DNA from: Pseudogracilibacillus sp037071985
GTDB taxonomy: Bacteria; Bacillota; Bacilli; Bacillales; Amphibacillaceae
Direction: 5' to 3'
DNA: 64,000 nucleotides
NCBI RefSeq assembly: GCF_037071985.1
Contig: NZ_JAXHDF010000011.1
Location: forward strand, 81,413-145,412
Part shown: in pieces, positions 17,162-26,660 of the stretch
Layout of the letters: every line of letters starts with the position of its first letter
Numbering within the stretch: position 1 is the first letter of the stretch
Made by a program: the position numbers and the translations under genes
The notes under the pieces: generated by a model
What the model was told of the DNA's origin: nothing
The model's input: only the letters and a program-made list of their open reading frames with translations
Database searches by the model: none

Positions 17162-17785
17162 TTACTTTTTTAAGGTTTTCTTTTTTAAAACTGTTTTCAT
17201 TTGAGCTGCAATTTCCTGCTCATTTTCTCTTGTAGATTTTTCCAGTTGTGAAATAACAAGCTTTAATCGCTCGGCAGAATGATGTTGACTCAATTTTGCT
17301 GTTCCTTCTATTTTTTCTATGTTGATTTTGAACCCAACAATGCCTTTTGCTTGCCCCTCTAAAAAACGTCCATCCAAGTCATCCAATTGATAGGAACTAT
17401 TTGGCTCCTCATATTTCAATACAATCTGATGAAGGGAATCCATCATTTCCTTCCCGTCGATGATTTCAACCTTTCCATATACATGAACAGCTACATAATT
17501 CCAGGTTGGGACGGCTTTATTTGTTTCATACCAGGAAGAGGAGATGTAACAGTGCGGTCCCTGAAAAACAGCAAGTACCTCCTGTTCCGCTAAATCTTCC
17601 CATTGTTTATTCGGTTTAGCAAAGTGGCTGTACAAATATTTTTTTTCGTTATCTAGAATCAATGGTAGGTGGGTCGCATATGGATGACCTTTGTGTTGAG
17701 AAAATAATGTAGCGAAGCTGTTTTTTTCTATTATTTCATAAATTACTTTTTCATCTTTAATTTCAAATTGTTTTGGAATATACAT
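17162..17785 (-). CDS. PaiB-type FMN-binding protein
   Basis: A protein of about 207 residues of the PaiB family (split-barrel FMN-binding fold). It opens MYIPKQFEI and has the family blocks GHPYATHLP, SHFAKPN and PTWNYVAVHVYGK, with a basic Lys-rich tail. In B. subtilis PaiB acts with the PaiA acetyltransferase on sporulation and degradative enzyme genes; PaiA is not present here. The ATG at 17785 is preferred as it is about 9 nt from GAGGGG; upstream GTG 17794 and ATG 17791 fall on the ribosome binding site. Divergent from the MocR gene. Confidence 0.88.
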   Translation of the reverse strand: MYIPKQFEIKDEKVIYEIIEKNSFATLFSQHKGHPYATHLPLILDNEKKYLYSHFAKPNKQWEDLAEQEVLAVFQGPHCYISSSWYETNKAVPTWNYVAVHVYGKVEIIDGKEMMDSLHQIVLKYEEPNSSYQLDDLDGRFLEGQAKGIVGFKINIEKIEGTAKLSQHHSAERLKLVISQLEKSTRENEQEIAAQMKTVLKKKTLKK

Positions 17786-17913
17786 GAACATCACCCCTCA
17801 TCTAATTTCATATCTGAAAATATGTTATCGTCCTTATAAAATATAGTATGATATAAATTGACATTTAAAAAGATACAGTTTGAAATAAATTAGTATGTCA
17901 GGAGAGATTAAGT

Positions 17914-19293
17914 ATGAAAAATTATCTTTTTGTCTTAAAGGAAGGCTCTCCCAAATATAAACAAATCTACGAGCAGTTTAAATCATTGATTGAACAAGGC
18001 AATGTGAAAGCGGATGAACAATTACCCTCGATTCGGCAACTTGCTGAATCCTTACAAGTAAGTCGTAATACAACCTTAACGGCATATAATCAACTTGTGG
18101 CAGAGGGATATATTCGCGGGGAAGGACGAAAAGGCTTCTTCGTAAATCCATTAGAGCCTTCATTATACGAGGAGCCACCAATCTTACCTAACAAAAAGAA
18201 GCTAGAAAAGAAGTCATCTATTCGTGTCAATTTTCGGACAGATGTTGTAGATCAGTCTCATTTTCCCCTAAAACGATGGAGACGAATAGCGAATCAGATC
18301 TTGACCTTACCGGAGAGCTATCGATATGGGGAGCCCTTTGGAGAAATAAGTTTACGTGAACAAATTGCCACATACTTACTTCAATCACGTGGAGTAAGAA
18401 CAGATGAAAATGCCATTATAATCGGAAGCAGTACACAACAAATACTTATCAATCTAGGACATATACTTCAGGAAGATTATTCAAGTATTATCGTAGAAGA
18501 TCCAGGTTTCGATGGTGCCAGAGAAGCATTTCAATTCCATTATTTTGCGCTTGAATATTTGCCGGTAAACGAAACAGGTGTAGATCTTTCACAACTTAAT
18601 CAAATGAATTCAGGCTTAATTTATGTAACACCGTCTCATCACAGTCCATATGGGGTAAGTATGACTATTCAACAACGACAAACACTTATTAAATGGGCAA
18701 ACAAGATACAGGGATACATTATTGAGGACGACTATGATAGTGAGTTTCGATATACAGAGCAGCCCTTTCCAGCACTTGCTTCTATTGATGCAACAAGAGT
18801 CATTTATTTAGGAAATTTCTCAAAGTCTTTTCTTCCGGGACTGCGTATAAGCTATATGGTGTTACCTGACCCCCTTTTAACCCGATATAAAAAACAATTC
18901 CGGAATTTCGAAAGTTCCACTTCAATTTTTAGCCAACTGACTATGGCCAAATTTATGGAGAATGGGGAATGGAGTCGGCATATTAAGCGGATGCGTCTCG
19001 TTTATAAACGAAAAATGACATTCCTTGTTTCATTATTAAAAAAGCATTTTGGCCAAAAGATATCAATTATTGGCGAACAATCCGGTTTGTACGTGCTAAT
19101 TAAGTTATATCTTAGGGTTTCAGAAGAATGGCTAATCGAGCGAGCTTTTTCTAATGGTGTTAGCGTGCGGCCAACTTCAATCTACTTTATAAAAAATCAT
19201 TCGGAACATCCGATAATAAAAATAGGATTCAGCGGTCTTTCTTTTGATGAACTCGAAGATGGTGTAAATCTTTTAAAACAAGCATGGTTATAA
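17914..19293 (+). CDS. MocR/PdxR family regulator (GntR domain fused to aminotransferase domain)
   Basis: A 459-residue regulator: winged helix at residues 10-80 (SIRQLAESLQVSRNTTLTAY), a linker, then a fold type I aminotransferase-like domain with the PLP lysine expected in FSKSFLPGLR and the Asp-Tyr motif EDDYDSEF. MocR proteins use PLP, alone or with an amino acid, as effector. Divergent from the paiB/transsulfuration pair across 128 bp, which it very likely controls. The ATG has CAGGAGAG upstream. Confidence 0.9.
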   Translation: MKNYLFVLKEGSPKYKQIYEQFKSLIEQGNVKADEQLPSIRQLAESLQVSRNTTLTAYNQLVAEGYIRGEGRKGFFVNPLEPSLYEEPPILPNKKKLEKKSSIRVNFRTDVVDQSHFPLKRWRRIANQILTLPESYRYGEPFGEISLREQIATYLLQSRGVRTDENAIIIGSSTQQILINLGHILQEDYSSIIVEDPGFDGAREAFQFHYFALEYLPVNETGVDLSQLNQMNSGLIYVTPSHHSPYGVSMTIQQRQTLIKWANKIQGYIIEDDYDSEFRYTEQPFPALASIDATRVIYLGNFSKSFLPGLRISYMVLPDPLLTRYKKQFRNFESSTSIFSQLTMAKFMENGEWSRHIKRMRLVYKRKMTFLVSLLKKHFGQKISIIGEQSGLYVLIKLYLRVSEEWLIERAFSNGVSVRPTSIYFIKNHSEHPIIKIGFSGLSFDELEDGVNLLKQAWL

Positions 19294-19461
19294 ACATACC
19301 TATTTCGAAGAAAGTAGAGAATATGGTGTAAATCGTGTACTGAATATTACTTTGGAATTGGACTTATTCCATCCTATAGGTATTACTTTCACAAAATCTA
19401 TAGCATTGGTTTAATAAGCTATGAATTAAAGTAAAAGTAATATGTTAAATATTTCTAATAT

Positions 19462-19498
19462 AAAAAGAAGAAGGTCAAGAGTTTTACACTCCTGACCT
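19462..19498 (-). terminator. Terminator-like hairpin
   Basis: AGGTCA..GAG (19472-) pairs with CTC.TGACCT (to 19498); on the minus strand it is followed by TTCTTCTTTTTAT. It would stop minus-strand transcripts coming from ytaF after they cross the intron remnant. Confidence 0.6.
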
Positions 19499-19535
19499 CG
19501 CTTCTGAAATTAATTTCATTTGTAGCACTATAATA

Positions 19536-19600
19536 AGTCGTAAGCCTTGATAAGGCACGTACGGTTTTTATGAGGGGAAGCCTTGAAAAAGGTTACCCTA
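19536..19600 (+). other. Orphan group II intron 3' end (domains V-VI)
   Basis: The segment fits the domain V pattern: TCGTA (19538-19542) pairs with TACGG (19560-19564), an inner GCCT/AGGC stem is capped by a small loop, and the ACG bulge is present before TACGG. It continues with TTTTTATGAGGGGAAGCC, typical of the V-VI junction, and a GCCT..AGGT domain VI stem ending near CCCTACTT. The catalytic AGC triad appears as AGT and no reverse transcriptase or 5' part is present, so this is a dead remnant. Confidence 0.65.
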
Positions 19601-19607
19601 CTTTATT

Positions 19608-20249
19608 TCAAAAAATATTAAATGCACCAATGCAGATTAATAGAATTGGTGGGAAGTAGGTAAGTTTAGCCATTGCTTTGTTTTGAGATAATAAAAATCC
19701 TATTTTTATTCCCGAATAAACAAATACTCCACTCATGGTAGCAATTAAAATGGTTGTAAAAATAGGAGAGTAGCCTAACATAGCCGCTCCTAATCCTGCT
19801 CCAAATGCATCCATCGCCAGTGCGGTTCCTAAAACAAGTGCTTCTCCAACGGAAATAGTCCCGGAACGATCTTTATCTGCCTGGTGTGGGTCTGACATAA
19901 CTGATTTAAAATGATTCATTCTTGAAAGGGAACTTTTTTCTTCTCTACCTTCAATATTCACCCTCTTTTTTTCACGTTTATGTGAACGAATAATGGAGCA
20001 CAAAACGAATACTCCAAGTGCAATTAAAATAGAACTTCCTAAAATACTAGTGATTTCAGGTGAAATAAACATCCGTAAAATATGACCAATGAGCATGGAA
20101 GTGATGACGATGATTCCTGAACAGAACATAATAACTAATAATGCTGCAAGAGATATTTTGATTTTACGCATGCCATACGTTATTCCTACTCCAAACCCAT
20201 CAATACTTACTGCAATGACGATGGAGATTAGATTCATATAATAAATCAT
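19608..20249 (-). CDS. ytaF: Sporulation membrane protein YtaF (MntP-like fold)
   Basis: A 213-residue membrane protein with two related halves, each with an Asp-Gly/Asp-Ala motif in a helix (VSIDGFGVGITYGM and ALAMDAFGAGLGAAM), which is the hallmark of the YtaF/MntP family. A hydrophilic loop of about 55 residues links the halves. YtaF is a forespore-expressed membrane protein in B. subtilis; related MntP exports manganese. Monocistronic on the minus strand. Confidence 0.85.
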   Translation of the reverse strand: MIYYMNLISIVIAVSIDGFGVGITYGMRKIKISLAALLVIMFCSGIIVITSMLIGHILRMFISPEITSILGSSILIALGVFVLCSIIRSHKREKKRVNIEGREEKSSLSRMNHFKSVMSDPHQADKDRSGTISVGEALVLGTALAMDAFGAGLGAAMLGYSPIFTTILIATMSGVFVYSGIKIGFLLSQNKAMAKLTYFPPILLICIGAFNIF

Positions 20250-20383
20250 TTTTGACCCATTCCCTTGAACGACATAATTGATGATGTAGGGTTATGTTAT
20301 GTGAAAATGGACCAAAATGTGTCGTATTCAATCTGTACAGATGGGTGGCATTTTAGGTGTTTATCAAGGTTTCGCACTAGCTT

Positions 20384-20806
20384 CTAATGATAAAAAGGCA
20401 CTGAACTTATCACGCTGTTAATCATTTGTTCACCAGCTATTTCCCATCTGCTTCTATCTTCTATTTGAGCATCTCGATCAATAGGCTCTTGAAATTGTGC
20501 AAATCCAGTTGCGGCGAGCAAAGAATCAGAATTTCGATCTAGTCCAATATGAACAATATGTTTAATTACGTAGGGCTGTTCAAATTCAAGTAAGGCATCA
20601 CGGTCATCCAACATACCTTTCACAACGGAAAATGGTAATCGAATATAAATGGTTTCTCCGTTTTCTCGCCAAAGCACAGAGTCAAAATAACCGGCATGAT
20701 ATTCCCATGCACTACCTAACGTAAATCCAAGCTTCCTAGAATTATTCTCCATATGACCGAAGTAAGTTCTTTTTCCTTCAATGGCAGAGTTTTCAAGTTT
20801 AATCAT
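20384..20806 (-). CDS. YugN-like family protein
   Basis: A 140-residue soluble protein matching the YugN family (PF08868 type): GFTLGSAWEYHAGYFDS, IYIRLPF and YVIKHIVHIGLD are the conserved blocks. In Bacillus these proteins are of unknown function. Start ATG at 20806 with AAGGAGAA upstream. No operon partner. Confidence 0.75.
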   Translation of the reverse strand: MIKLENSAIEGKRTYFGHMENNSRKLGFTLGSAWEYHAGYFDSVLWRENGETIYIRLPFSVVKGMLDDRDALLEFEQPYVIKHIVHIGLDRNSDSLLAATGFAQFQEPIDRDAQIEDRSRWEIAGEQMINSVISSVPFYH

Positions 20807-21082
20807 TCACCATTTCTCCTTGCTAAGTAATTTATTTCCTATTATGAGAGATAAATGTATCTGATATACATCTTAGTTCACTTTTTGCTCTCCATTAACT
20901 TATTAAATAAGTCTAAATAACTACTAAATTCGACATTTCACTACATTATTAGTAAGAAAATACTAATAATACTAAAGATTAGGTGGGAGATATGGTATAG
21001 TGGATAAAAATGGTTCATTGATTGAACTCATTCTAAAGATAAATGATAAAATCAAAATTTGATGCAGCTTAGGGGGATGGAC

Positions 21083-22705
21083 ATGAGCAAATTAATTAAT
21101 AAATCAGCGGCACGAAAAGCATTAGCGAAAGTAGAAAAGGTAGCTAAGCAGATCAAGCCACTCATTCAAAAAGAGAATGATTTTGAGTCTAATTATGATA
21201 CACTGCATGAAATTTTACGCAAGGAATTAAAGCGAGATGAGTACTTTGTTATCGTAGATACAGAAGGAAAAAGTTTTATCCATACTAACCGTTTGCTGGA
21301 AGGGACAGCCTTTACTGATGAAGTTGGTTTAAAAGCGGCAAACACAAAAGAACCTTTATTACAGGTATACGAAAGACTGACCGGTGAGTTGCTTGTTGAT
21401 GGTTCTTGTCCATTAATTGAAATAGATGGGAAAGCATTTAATTTACGGATAGGCAGAATCATTCATCAACAGTTTATCGTACCATTTTTAAGTGCGATTT
21501 CTTTAATCCCGGCATTAGCTATTTTTCTGTCAACTTTTTTATTATCCATACCTTTAGAAATTGGTGCAATTTTAGCAGGGGTATCGCTGATCATTACCGG
21601 CATTTTTGCATACATTTTATATAAGTATATTATGAATGGAATTAATTCATGGCATCAAGTAACGAGAAGGATTTCTGCAGGAGATCTTACTGCCGAAGTA
21701 ACAAATCGCTCTCGAACTGAATTTCATCAAATAGGATTTGAAATTAATAAAATGGCAATTGGAATGAAAAAAATGATTGAGGAGTTAAGCAACTCTTCCG
21801 AAATTATTCATAAAGTAAGTATTGATCAGGCAGAAGAATCTGCAAATCTTTCCACGACTTTTACACAATTAGGTGAAACGATGCAATCATTTCAGGCAGG
21901 TGCTGAAGAGCAGTTAGCTTCTTTACAATCAGCAAGTGCGATGGTTCATACGATGATTCGGGGAGTCAATGAGATGGAAGATCGGATTAAAGGGACATTA
22001 GAAATTTCCGAAGAAGCATCTGCAGTAGCCGAAGATGGTAATAATGCAATCGTTCATTCGGGCGAAAAAATGCAGCAATTGGAAAATGCCATTAATCATT
22101 CAGCTCAGAAGATCAGCGAAGTAGCCGAAGATGTGAATCAAGTCATCCAAAAAGTTTCTGCTATTACGCAAATTGCCGAACAGACAAATTTGTTGGCTCT
22201 CAATGCCTCGATTGAAGCGGCTCGAGCAGGAGAAGCAGGAAGTGGATTTTCCGTCGTCGCAAATGAAGTTCGAAAACTTGCTGAAGATACGAATGAATTT
22301 GCTGGAGACATCTTCACGCAATTAGAAAAAACCCGAGAAGAAATGCGCGAAGCAGTAGAGCAAGTAGAATCTAATTCTGAGGCCATACGGGAGGGCGTTG
22401 AGATTGTCAAAATTGCCGGAGCATCGATTGAAAAGTTAAATAATGCATCACTCCAATCGAAAACGGCGGTGCTGGATAACCGCGAGTTCGCAGATACGCT
22501 CATAAAAGATGGGGAAGAATTAGAAATGATCATCGAAGAGGTTAACCGAATAGCTGAAAGTTTTACCGATCAAATCGTCGAAACGGTTACAAACATGGAA
22601 GGACAAATTGAAGGAGTCCAACTGCTAGCTGCAGATGCAGAGACATTAACAGATCAAGCGAATGTTTTAAATAGAACTGTCCATCGATTTAAAGTAACAA
22701 AGTGA
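21083..22705 (+). CDS. Methyl-accepting chemotaxis protein with cytoplasmic N-terminal sensor
   Basis: A receptor of about 540 residues. The first 130 residues are soluble and resemble a PAS/cache-type sensor (YFVIVDTEGKSFIHTNRLLEG), followed by two adjacent membrane helices (about 140-190), a HAMP-like segment, and a signalling domain with the conserved hairpin tip EQTNLLALNASIEAARAGEAG. With no extracellular domain it should sense an internal or membrane-linked signal. ATG 21083 is about 6 nt after AGGGGG (21071-21076); ATG 21077 and TTG 21059 are in-frame alternatives. Confidence 0.88.
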   Translation: MSKLINKSAARKALAKVEKVAKQIKPLIQKENDFESNYDTLHEILRKELKRDEYFVIVDTEGKSFIHTNRLLEGTAFTDEVGLKAANTKEPLLQVYERLTGELLVDGSCPLIEIDGKAFNLRIGRIIHQQFIVPFLSAISLIPALAIFLSTFLLSIPLEIGAILAGVSLIITGIFAYILYKYIMNGINSWHQVTRRISAGDLTAEVTNRSRTEFHQIGFEINKMAIGMKKMIEELSNSSEIIHKVSIDQAEESANLSTTFTQLGETMQSFQAGAEEQLASLQSASAMVHTMIRGVNEMEDRIKGTLEISEEASAVAEDGNNAIVHSGEKMQQLENAINHSAQKISEVAEDVNQVIQKVSAITQIAEQTNLLALNASIEAARAGEAGSGFSVVANEVRKLAEDTNEFAGDIFTQLEKTREEMREAVEQVESNSEAIREGVEIVKIAGASIEKLNNASLQSKTAVLDNREFADTLIKDGEELEMIIEEVNRIAESFTDQIVETVTNMEGQIEGVQLLAADAETLTDQANVLNRTVHRFKVTK

Positions 22706-22761
22706 ACTGATTCATAGCTGTTTATGAAAGATGAAAAGTTTTCAAACATCTTTCAAAATAG

Positions 22762-22791
22762 TTTACGAACATAGTCTTTGTCGTGTATGAT
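22762..22791 (+). promoter_or_regulatory. Candidate promoter of the ferredoxin gene
   Basis: TTTACG (22762-22767) and TATGAT (22786-22791) with an 18-bp spacer, ending 44 bp before the start codon. Confidence 0.4.
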
Positions 22792-22835
22792 GTAGTAGTA
22801 GAAGGTTTAAAGTGATACGAGGGAGGTTATTATAG

Positions 22836-23075
22836 GTGGCTTTCGTAATTTTAGAGCCGTGTGCTGCTGAAAAATCTGGTGAATGTGTGAGCGTTTGTCC
22901 TGTAGATTGTATTGAAGAAGGACCAGATCAATTTTATATAGATCCTGATATTTGTATCGACTGTGGTGCGTGTGTTGCAGTATGTCCAGTTGATGCCATT
23001 GTTGAAGAGTATGACCTGCGCCCAGAAGATGAAGTATATTTAGAAAAAGCAGAAAAATTTTACGCGAATCGTTAA
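22836..23075 (+). CDS. fer: Ferredoxin, two iron-sulfur clusters
   Basis: A 79-residue acidic ferredoxin. Cys residues fall in two sets: C9, C17, C21, C25 (spacing CX7CX3CPVDC) and C40, C43, C46, C50 (CIDCGACVAVCPVDA). The wide spacing in the first set is that of 7Fe (3Fe-4S/4Fe-4S) ferredoxins. It carries electrons in the cytoplasm; partners such as cytochromes P450 or oxidoreductases are not encoded nearby. GGGAGG precedes a GTG start. Monocistronic. Confidence 0.9.
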   Translation: MAFVILEPCAAEKSGECVSVCPVDCIEEGPDQFYIDPDICIDCGACVAVCPVDAIVEEYDLRPEDEVYLEKAEKFYANR

Positions 23076-23090
23076 AATATAAATACGTAG

Positions 23091-23135
23091 AAATCCCTTT
23101 CCAGAAACATTGTTTTCCTAGAAGGGATTTTTTTG
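23091..23135 (+). terminator. Terminator of the ferredoxin gene
   Basis: AAATCCCTT pairs with AAGGGATTT across an A/T-rich loop (23091-23130) and is followed by seven T residues. Confidence 0.85.
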
Positions 23136-23340
23136 TTTGTAAATATAATAATAATAGAAAATGTATGGCAAATAGTATTTCGTACAAAAGTAGAGTTTTG
23201 TGCGAATTTTTTAGTTGGATATTCTATTAGGATATCTTCAAATAAAATAAAAAGAAAAAATGTAAAAATTCCGTCAAATCTATTTTGTTATTATCATTGC
23301 TAATATGTTACACTCGTGGAAAGTAATGGAGGTGGGAGCG

Positions 23341-24099
23341 TTGAGTAAAACGATTTTATCTATCGAAGACTTATCTAAAACATATCAAACTGCGGGTGGT
23401 TTAGTTTCTGCGCTAGACCATGTTTCTTTCCAACTGCAGGAGGGCGAGCTGTTAGCGGTCATGGGGACGAGTGGGTCTGGAAAAAGTACACTTTTAAATC
23501 TCATTGGAGCAATGGATGAACCGACAACAGGTGTAATCAAAGTAAATGGAATATATGATAAAACAATGTTTAAGGAACCTAAGGCAACCATTTACCGAAG
23601 AGAAAATATTGGCTTTATTTTTCAGTCTTTCAATTTATTAAAAGACTTATCGGTGGAAGAAAACATCGCACTGCCACTGATTTTAAAAGGAGAGAAGGAT
23701 GGGGTTGTGAAAGAAAAGGTCTCCAAAATGCTCAAAATTATTGGTCTGGAAGAATGGCGTACGCACCGTCCAGTTGAATTATCCGGTGGACAACAACAAC
23801 GTGTCGCAATTGGAAGAGCATTAATCACATCTCCGCCAATTATCTTAGCAGATGAACTCACTGGAAATCTGGATTTTAATACATCAACCGATATTTTACA
23901 AACATTATTAAAAATGAAGGAAGCGTTTAACCAAAGTATTATTATCGTGACACATGATCCTTCTGTTGCAACCTATGCTGATCGAGTATTATTTTTTCAT
24001 GATGGGAAAATAGTTGATGAATATACGTGTACAGAGGAAACAGAAGATATGAATGCCATCTTACAAAAGTTTCAGCGGATTTTGGAGCGTCCGGCATGA
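23341..24099 (+). CDS. ABC transporter ATP-binding protein (MacB/LolD type)
   Basis: A 252-residue ATPase with Walker A GTSGSGKSTL around residue 42, signature ELSGGQQQR, Walker B IILADELTGNLD and switch His in VTHDPS. The LADExTGNLD wording is that of the MacB/LolD group that pairs with FtsX-type permeases. The TTG at 23341 is the likely start, 6 nt after GGAGGTGGGAG; a longer frame from 23305 ignores this site. It overlaps the permease gene by 4 nt (ATGA), so the two form one transporter. Confidence 0.9.
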   Translation: MSKTILSIEDLSKTYQTAGGLVSALDHVSFQLQEGELLAVMGTSGSGKSTLLNLIGAMDEPTTGVIKVNGIYDKTMFKEPKATIYRRENIGFIFQSFNLLKDLSVEENIALPLILKGEKDGVVKEKVSKMLKIIGLEEWRTHRPVELSGGQQQRVAIGRALITSPPIILADELTGNLDFNTSTDILQTLLKMKEAFNQSIIIVTHDPSVATYADRVLFFHDGKIVDEYTCTEETEDMNAILQKFQRILERPA

Positions 24100-26582
24100 T
24101 TGATTCAATACAAGCAATTGCCAGTAGGTTTTTTAGGAGAAATAAGTTAATAGCTTTTACCTCCATTATCGGAGTGATGATTTCCATAACATTAATCATT
24201 ACGATGGTCGTATTTGTAACTGATGCCAAACGTTCACTTGTTGAAGAAGTAGAAAAAATGTACGGCAAGATGGATCTTGCTGTTGGCTATAATCCGGAAC
24301 AGAATCTATTTATTGATGAGAAACTTAGTGGAATGATTAATAGTCTAGAAGGGGTAGAGGAAACGTCGGAAGCTTTTCTCGCTCATTATTTTATTGATGA
24401 TCTTCAAGAACGTTTTTATACCGTTGGAGTGGAGGATGATTCCCTTGCCAAAAGCAGATATCATTTTAGAGAAACGATCCATGCTGATGAAGTAAGCTTA
24501 AATAACGCATTAGCAACATTGCTTCACACAACGCCTGGTGATCAAATTACGGTCGAAGGAAACGATTATACAGTAAAAGAAATTCTTCCTGATCTTGAAG
24601 AAGCGGGACAGGTCACTGACATACTGTTAATAAACCGGCAAGCGATGGCAGAGCAGGAGTTTGAAAAAACTGGCAACAAAAAACAGTCTGATTATATGAT
24701 GGTTGAGGTTAGTGAACATGTTGATGTGTATGAGCTCGCTCAAACTTTGAAAAAAATTGATCCCGAGCTTCGTGTAGATATTGCAGTAGAGGATGAATTT
24801 TTAAAAAGTAATTTGGATTTGCAGCTTCAATTTGTGATAGGGCTTTCAGTATTAGTTATATTAATAACCGCGCTCTTTATTATTTCTAATTTTGAACTAT
24901 TTTTATATAAATATAAGCATGAGTTGGCCATTTTAAGATCGTTAGGGGCCACAAAACGACAAGTGTTTTCTATTATATTATATCAATCAGCAATCATAAA
25001 CGTAATCGGCGGTATTAGTGCACTTTTATTCAGTTTTATCGCTTACCGTTATTTACAGTCCTTTTTAGGGAAATTATTTGATGTGGCAACAGATACGTTA
25101 ACATATAATTTCCCTGTTGCAATCGTCGTGGCACTGATTAGCATTGTCTGTATACAAGCATTTATGCTTATTCCAGCATACCGAAGCAGTCGACTTCTTC
25201 CTGTGACCATTATGCAAGAAAATGAGGAACTCGGATTTTCTCATACATTGATAAGGAAAAAGAGCGGGTTTATTGGGATTATTTTATCTGGATTCCTCAT
25301 TGTTTTTGGCGTTATATTTAGTGAATTACCAGCGTTTATTCTCGTTGGGAGTATTGGCTTTCTATTAAGCTGTATCATATTATTCCCACTCTATCTGCCA
25401 AAGGTAATGGAAAAGATGTTGCTGATTATGAGGCGAGTAATTGGAAATATTTCATTTATTTCGTTGAAAAATACCATTCCGCAAGTAAGGAAAAACACGT
25501 TTATTGTATTAATTATTAGTGCAATGATGATCATTGTCGTGTTTGGTTCTACATTTATTCAAACGATCCAGCAAACAGATATTAATTATATTAAGGAACA
25601 ATATGAAACAGAGATCGTTCTTACGAATAAGTTGACGAAAAGTTCTACTATTCGTGCAGATGAATTGAGAGAAGAAGTTTCCCGGCTAAGTACAATTACA
25701 CATGTAAGTACCCAAAGTTCACAAGATAACGGTATGATTGAAGGGATGCAAGAGAACGTGTATTTTGACTATTCATTTGCAGACATTTCGGCAATGAACG
25801 AACAAGGACTCTTGGAAACGACTGTTAACAATCCGAATGAAGTGATTGTTAAAGAAAGTTTTGCTAAGGAACACGGACTACAAATCGGTGATACTCTACA
25901 TCTGAACATGGACTATGATAATAACCAATATAAATTTTTACAGCGTGGTGAAGTGGTCATTGGTAATATTGTCAAAGCTTTCCCATATCCGAATGAAATT
26001 AGAGATATATTTATAGATTGGGAAACGGGTGTCTTTGACCCTGACTTTAAAACAGTGGAGCAAGCTTTCGTTGATGTAACAGACCCTGAACTTGCCATTA
26101 CCGAGCTTGAAGGAATAAAAAGCATTTATCCGGAAATTCAGGTGAACAGCTTGGAGAAATCACTTCAGCAATCGAAACAAATGTCCTCTCAACGGTGGGT
26201 GATTTTTATCATCGTCTTAGTTGTAATTCTGCTTAGCGTTATGTTCGGCGTGATTAATACACTTATTAATAATATTCATGCCAAACGAAAAGAATTTGCT
26301 GTTATGCGAGTGGTCTATTTGAAACCGAAAAATATTATCCAAGTCATTATGACACAGGTAACAACATATATTGCGCTTGGAGTTGCGGTAGGGATTGTTT
26401 TAGGATTTATTTTTACCTATTTAATTAGCTTAGTGGACCCAGGTATCTTGTCCTTTAATTACACGATCATTGCAATTATGGCTATCGCTATTTTTGTCAT
26501 CGCATATATTGTACTCGTTCCTGTCGCAAACCGACTTGGGAAATTAAATATTTCAACTGAATTAATGCAAGATCATAAATGA
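24096..26582 (+). CDS. FtsX-type ABC transporter permease
   Basis: An 828-residue permease with two FtsX/MacB core units. Unit 1 has helices near residues 18-40 and 255-385 with an extracellular domain of about 210 residues between them; unit 2 repeats this plan (helices near 475-500 and 705-820). This is the ten-helix layout of ABC3 permeases that move lipids, lipoproteins or peptides. The frame is open from 24027 but ATG 24096 overlapping the ATPase stop is the evident start. Substrate unknown; no two-component system of the BceRS kind is adjacent. Confidence 0.88.
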   Translation: MIDSIQAIASRFFRRNKLIAFTSIIGVMISITLIITMVVFVTDAKRSLVEEVEKMYGKMDLAVGYNPEQNLFIDEKLSGMINSLEGVEETSEAFLAHYFIDDLQERFYTVGVEDDSLAKSRYHFRETIHADEVSLNNALATLLHTTPGDQITVEGNDYTVKEILPDLEEAGQVTDILLINRQAMAEQEFEKTGNKKQSDYMMVEVSEHVDVYELAQTLKKIDPELRVDIAVEDEFLKSNLDLQLQFVIGLSVLVILITALFIISNFELFLYKYKHELAILRSLGATKRQVFSIILYQSAIINVIGGISALLFSFIAYRYLQSFLGKLFDVATDTLTYNFPVAIVVALISIVCIQAFMLIPAYRSSRLLPVTIMQENEELGFSHTLIRKKSGFIGIILSGFLIVFGVIFSELPAFILVGSIGFLLSCIILFPLYLPKVMEKMLLIMRRVIGNISFISLKNTIPQVRKNTFIVLIISAMMIIVVFGSTFIQTIQQTDINYIKEQYETEIVLTNKLTKSSTIRADELREEVSRLSTITHVSTQSSQDNGMIEGMQENVYFDYSFADISAMNEQGLLETTVNNPNEVIVKESFAKEHGLQIGDTLHLNMDYDNNQYKFLQRGEVVIGNIVKAFPYPNEIRDIFIDWETGVFDPDFKTVEQAFVDVTDPELAITELEGIKSIYPEIQVNSLEKSLQQSKQMSSQRWVIFIIVLVVILLSVMFGVINTLINNIHAKRKEFAVMRVVYLKPKNIIQVIMTQVTTYIALGVAVGIVLGFIFTYLISLVDPGILSFNYTIIAIMAIAIFVIAYIVLVPVANRLGKLNISTELMQDHK

Positions 26583-26654
26583 AAAAGTCCTTTTCCTTAG
26601 GGCGGGAAGAGTGGTGCCCAAGATATATGCACGCTCCTCTGAGGAAAAGGACTA
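26583..26654 (-). terminator. Long-loop hairpin, terminator on the minus strand
   Basis: A perfect 12-bp stem, AGTCCTTTTCCT (26586-26597) with AGGAAAAGGACT (26642-26653), encloses a 44-nt loop that holds a second small hairpin (GGGC/GCCC). On the minus strand the stem is followed by TTTTT, so it can end the small gene at 26661. Confidence 0.6.
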
Positions 26655-26660
26655 ACTAAT

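Noticed and set aside
22138..22533. Antisense 131-codon frame in the chemoreceptor gene
   Set aside because: Low-complexity Ser/Ala-rich shadow of the signalling domain.
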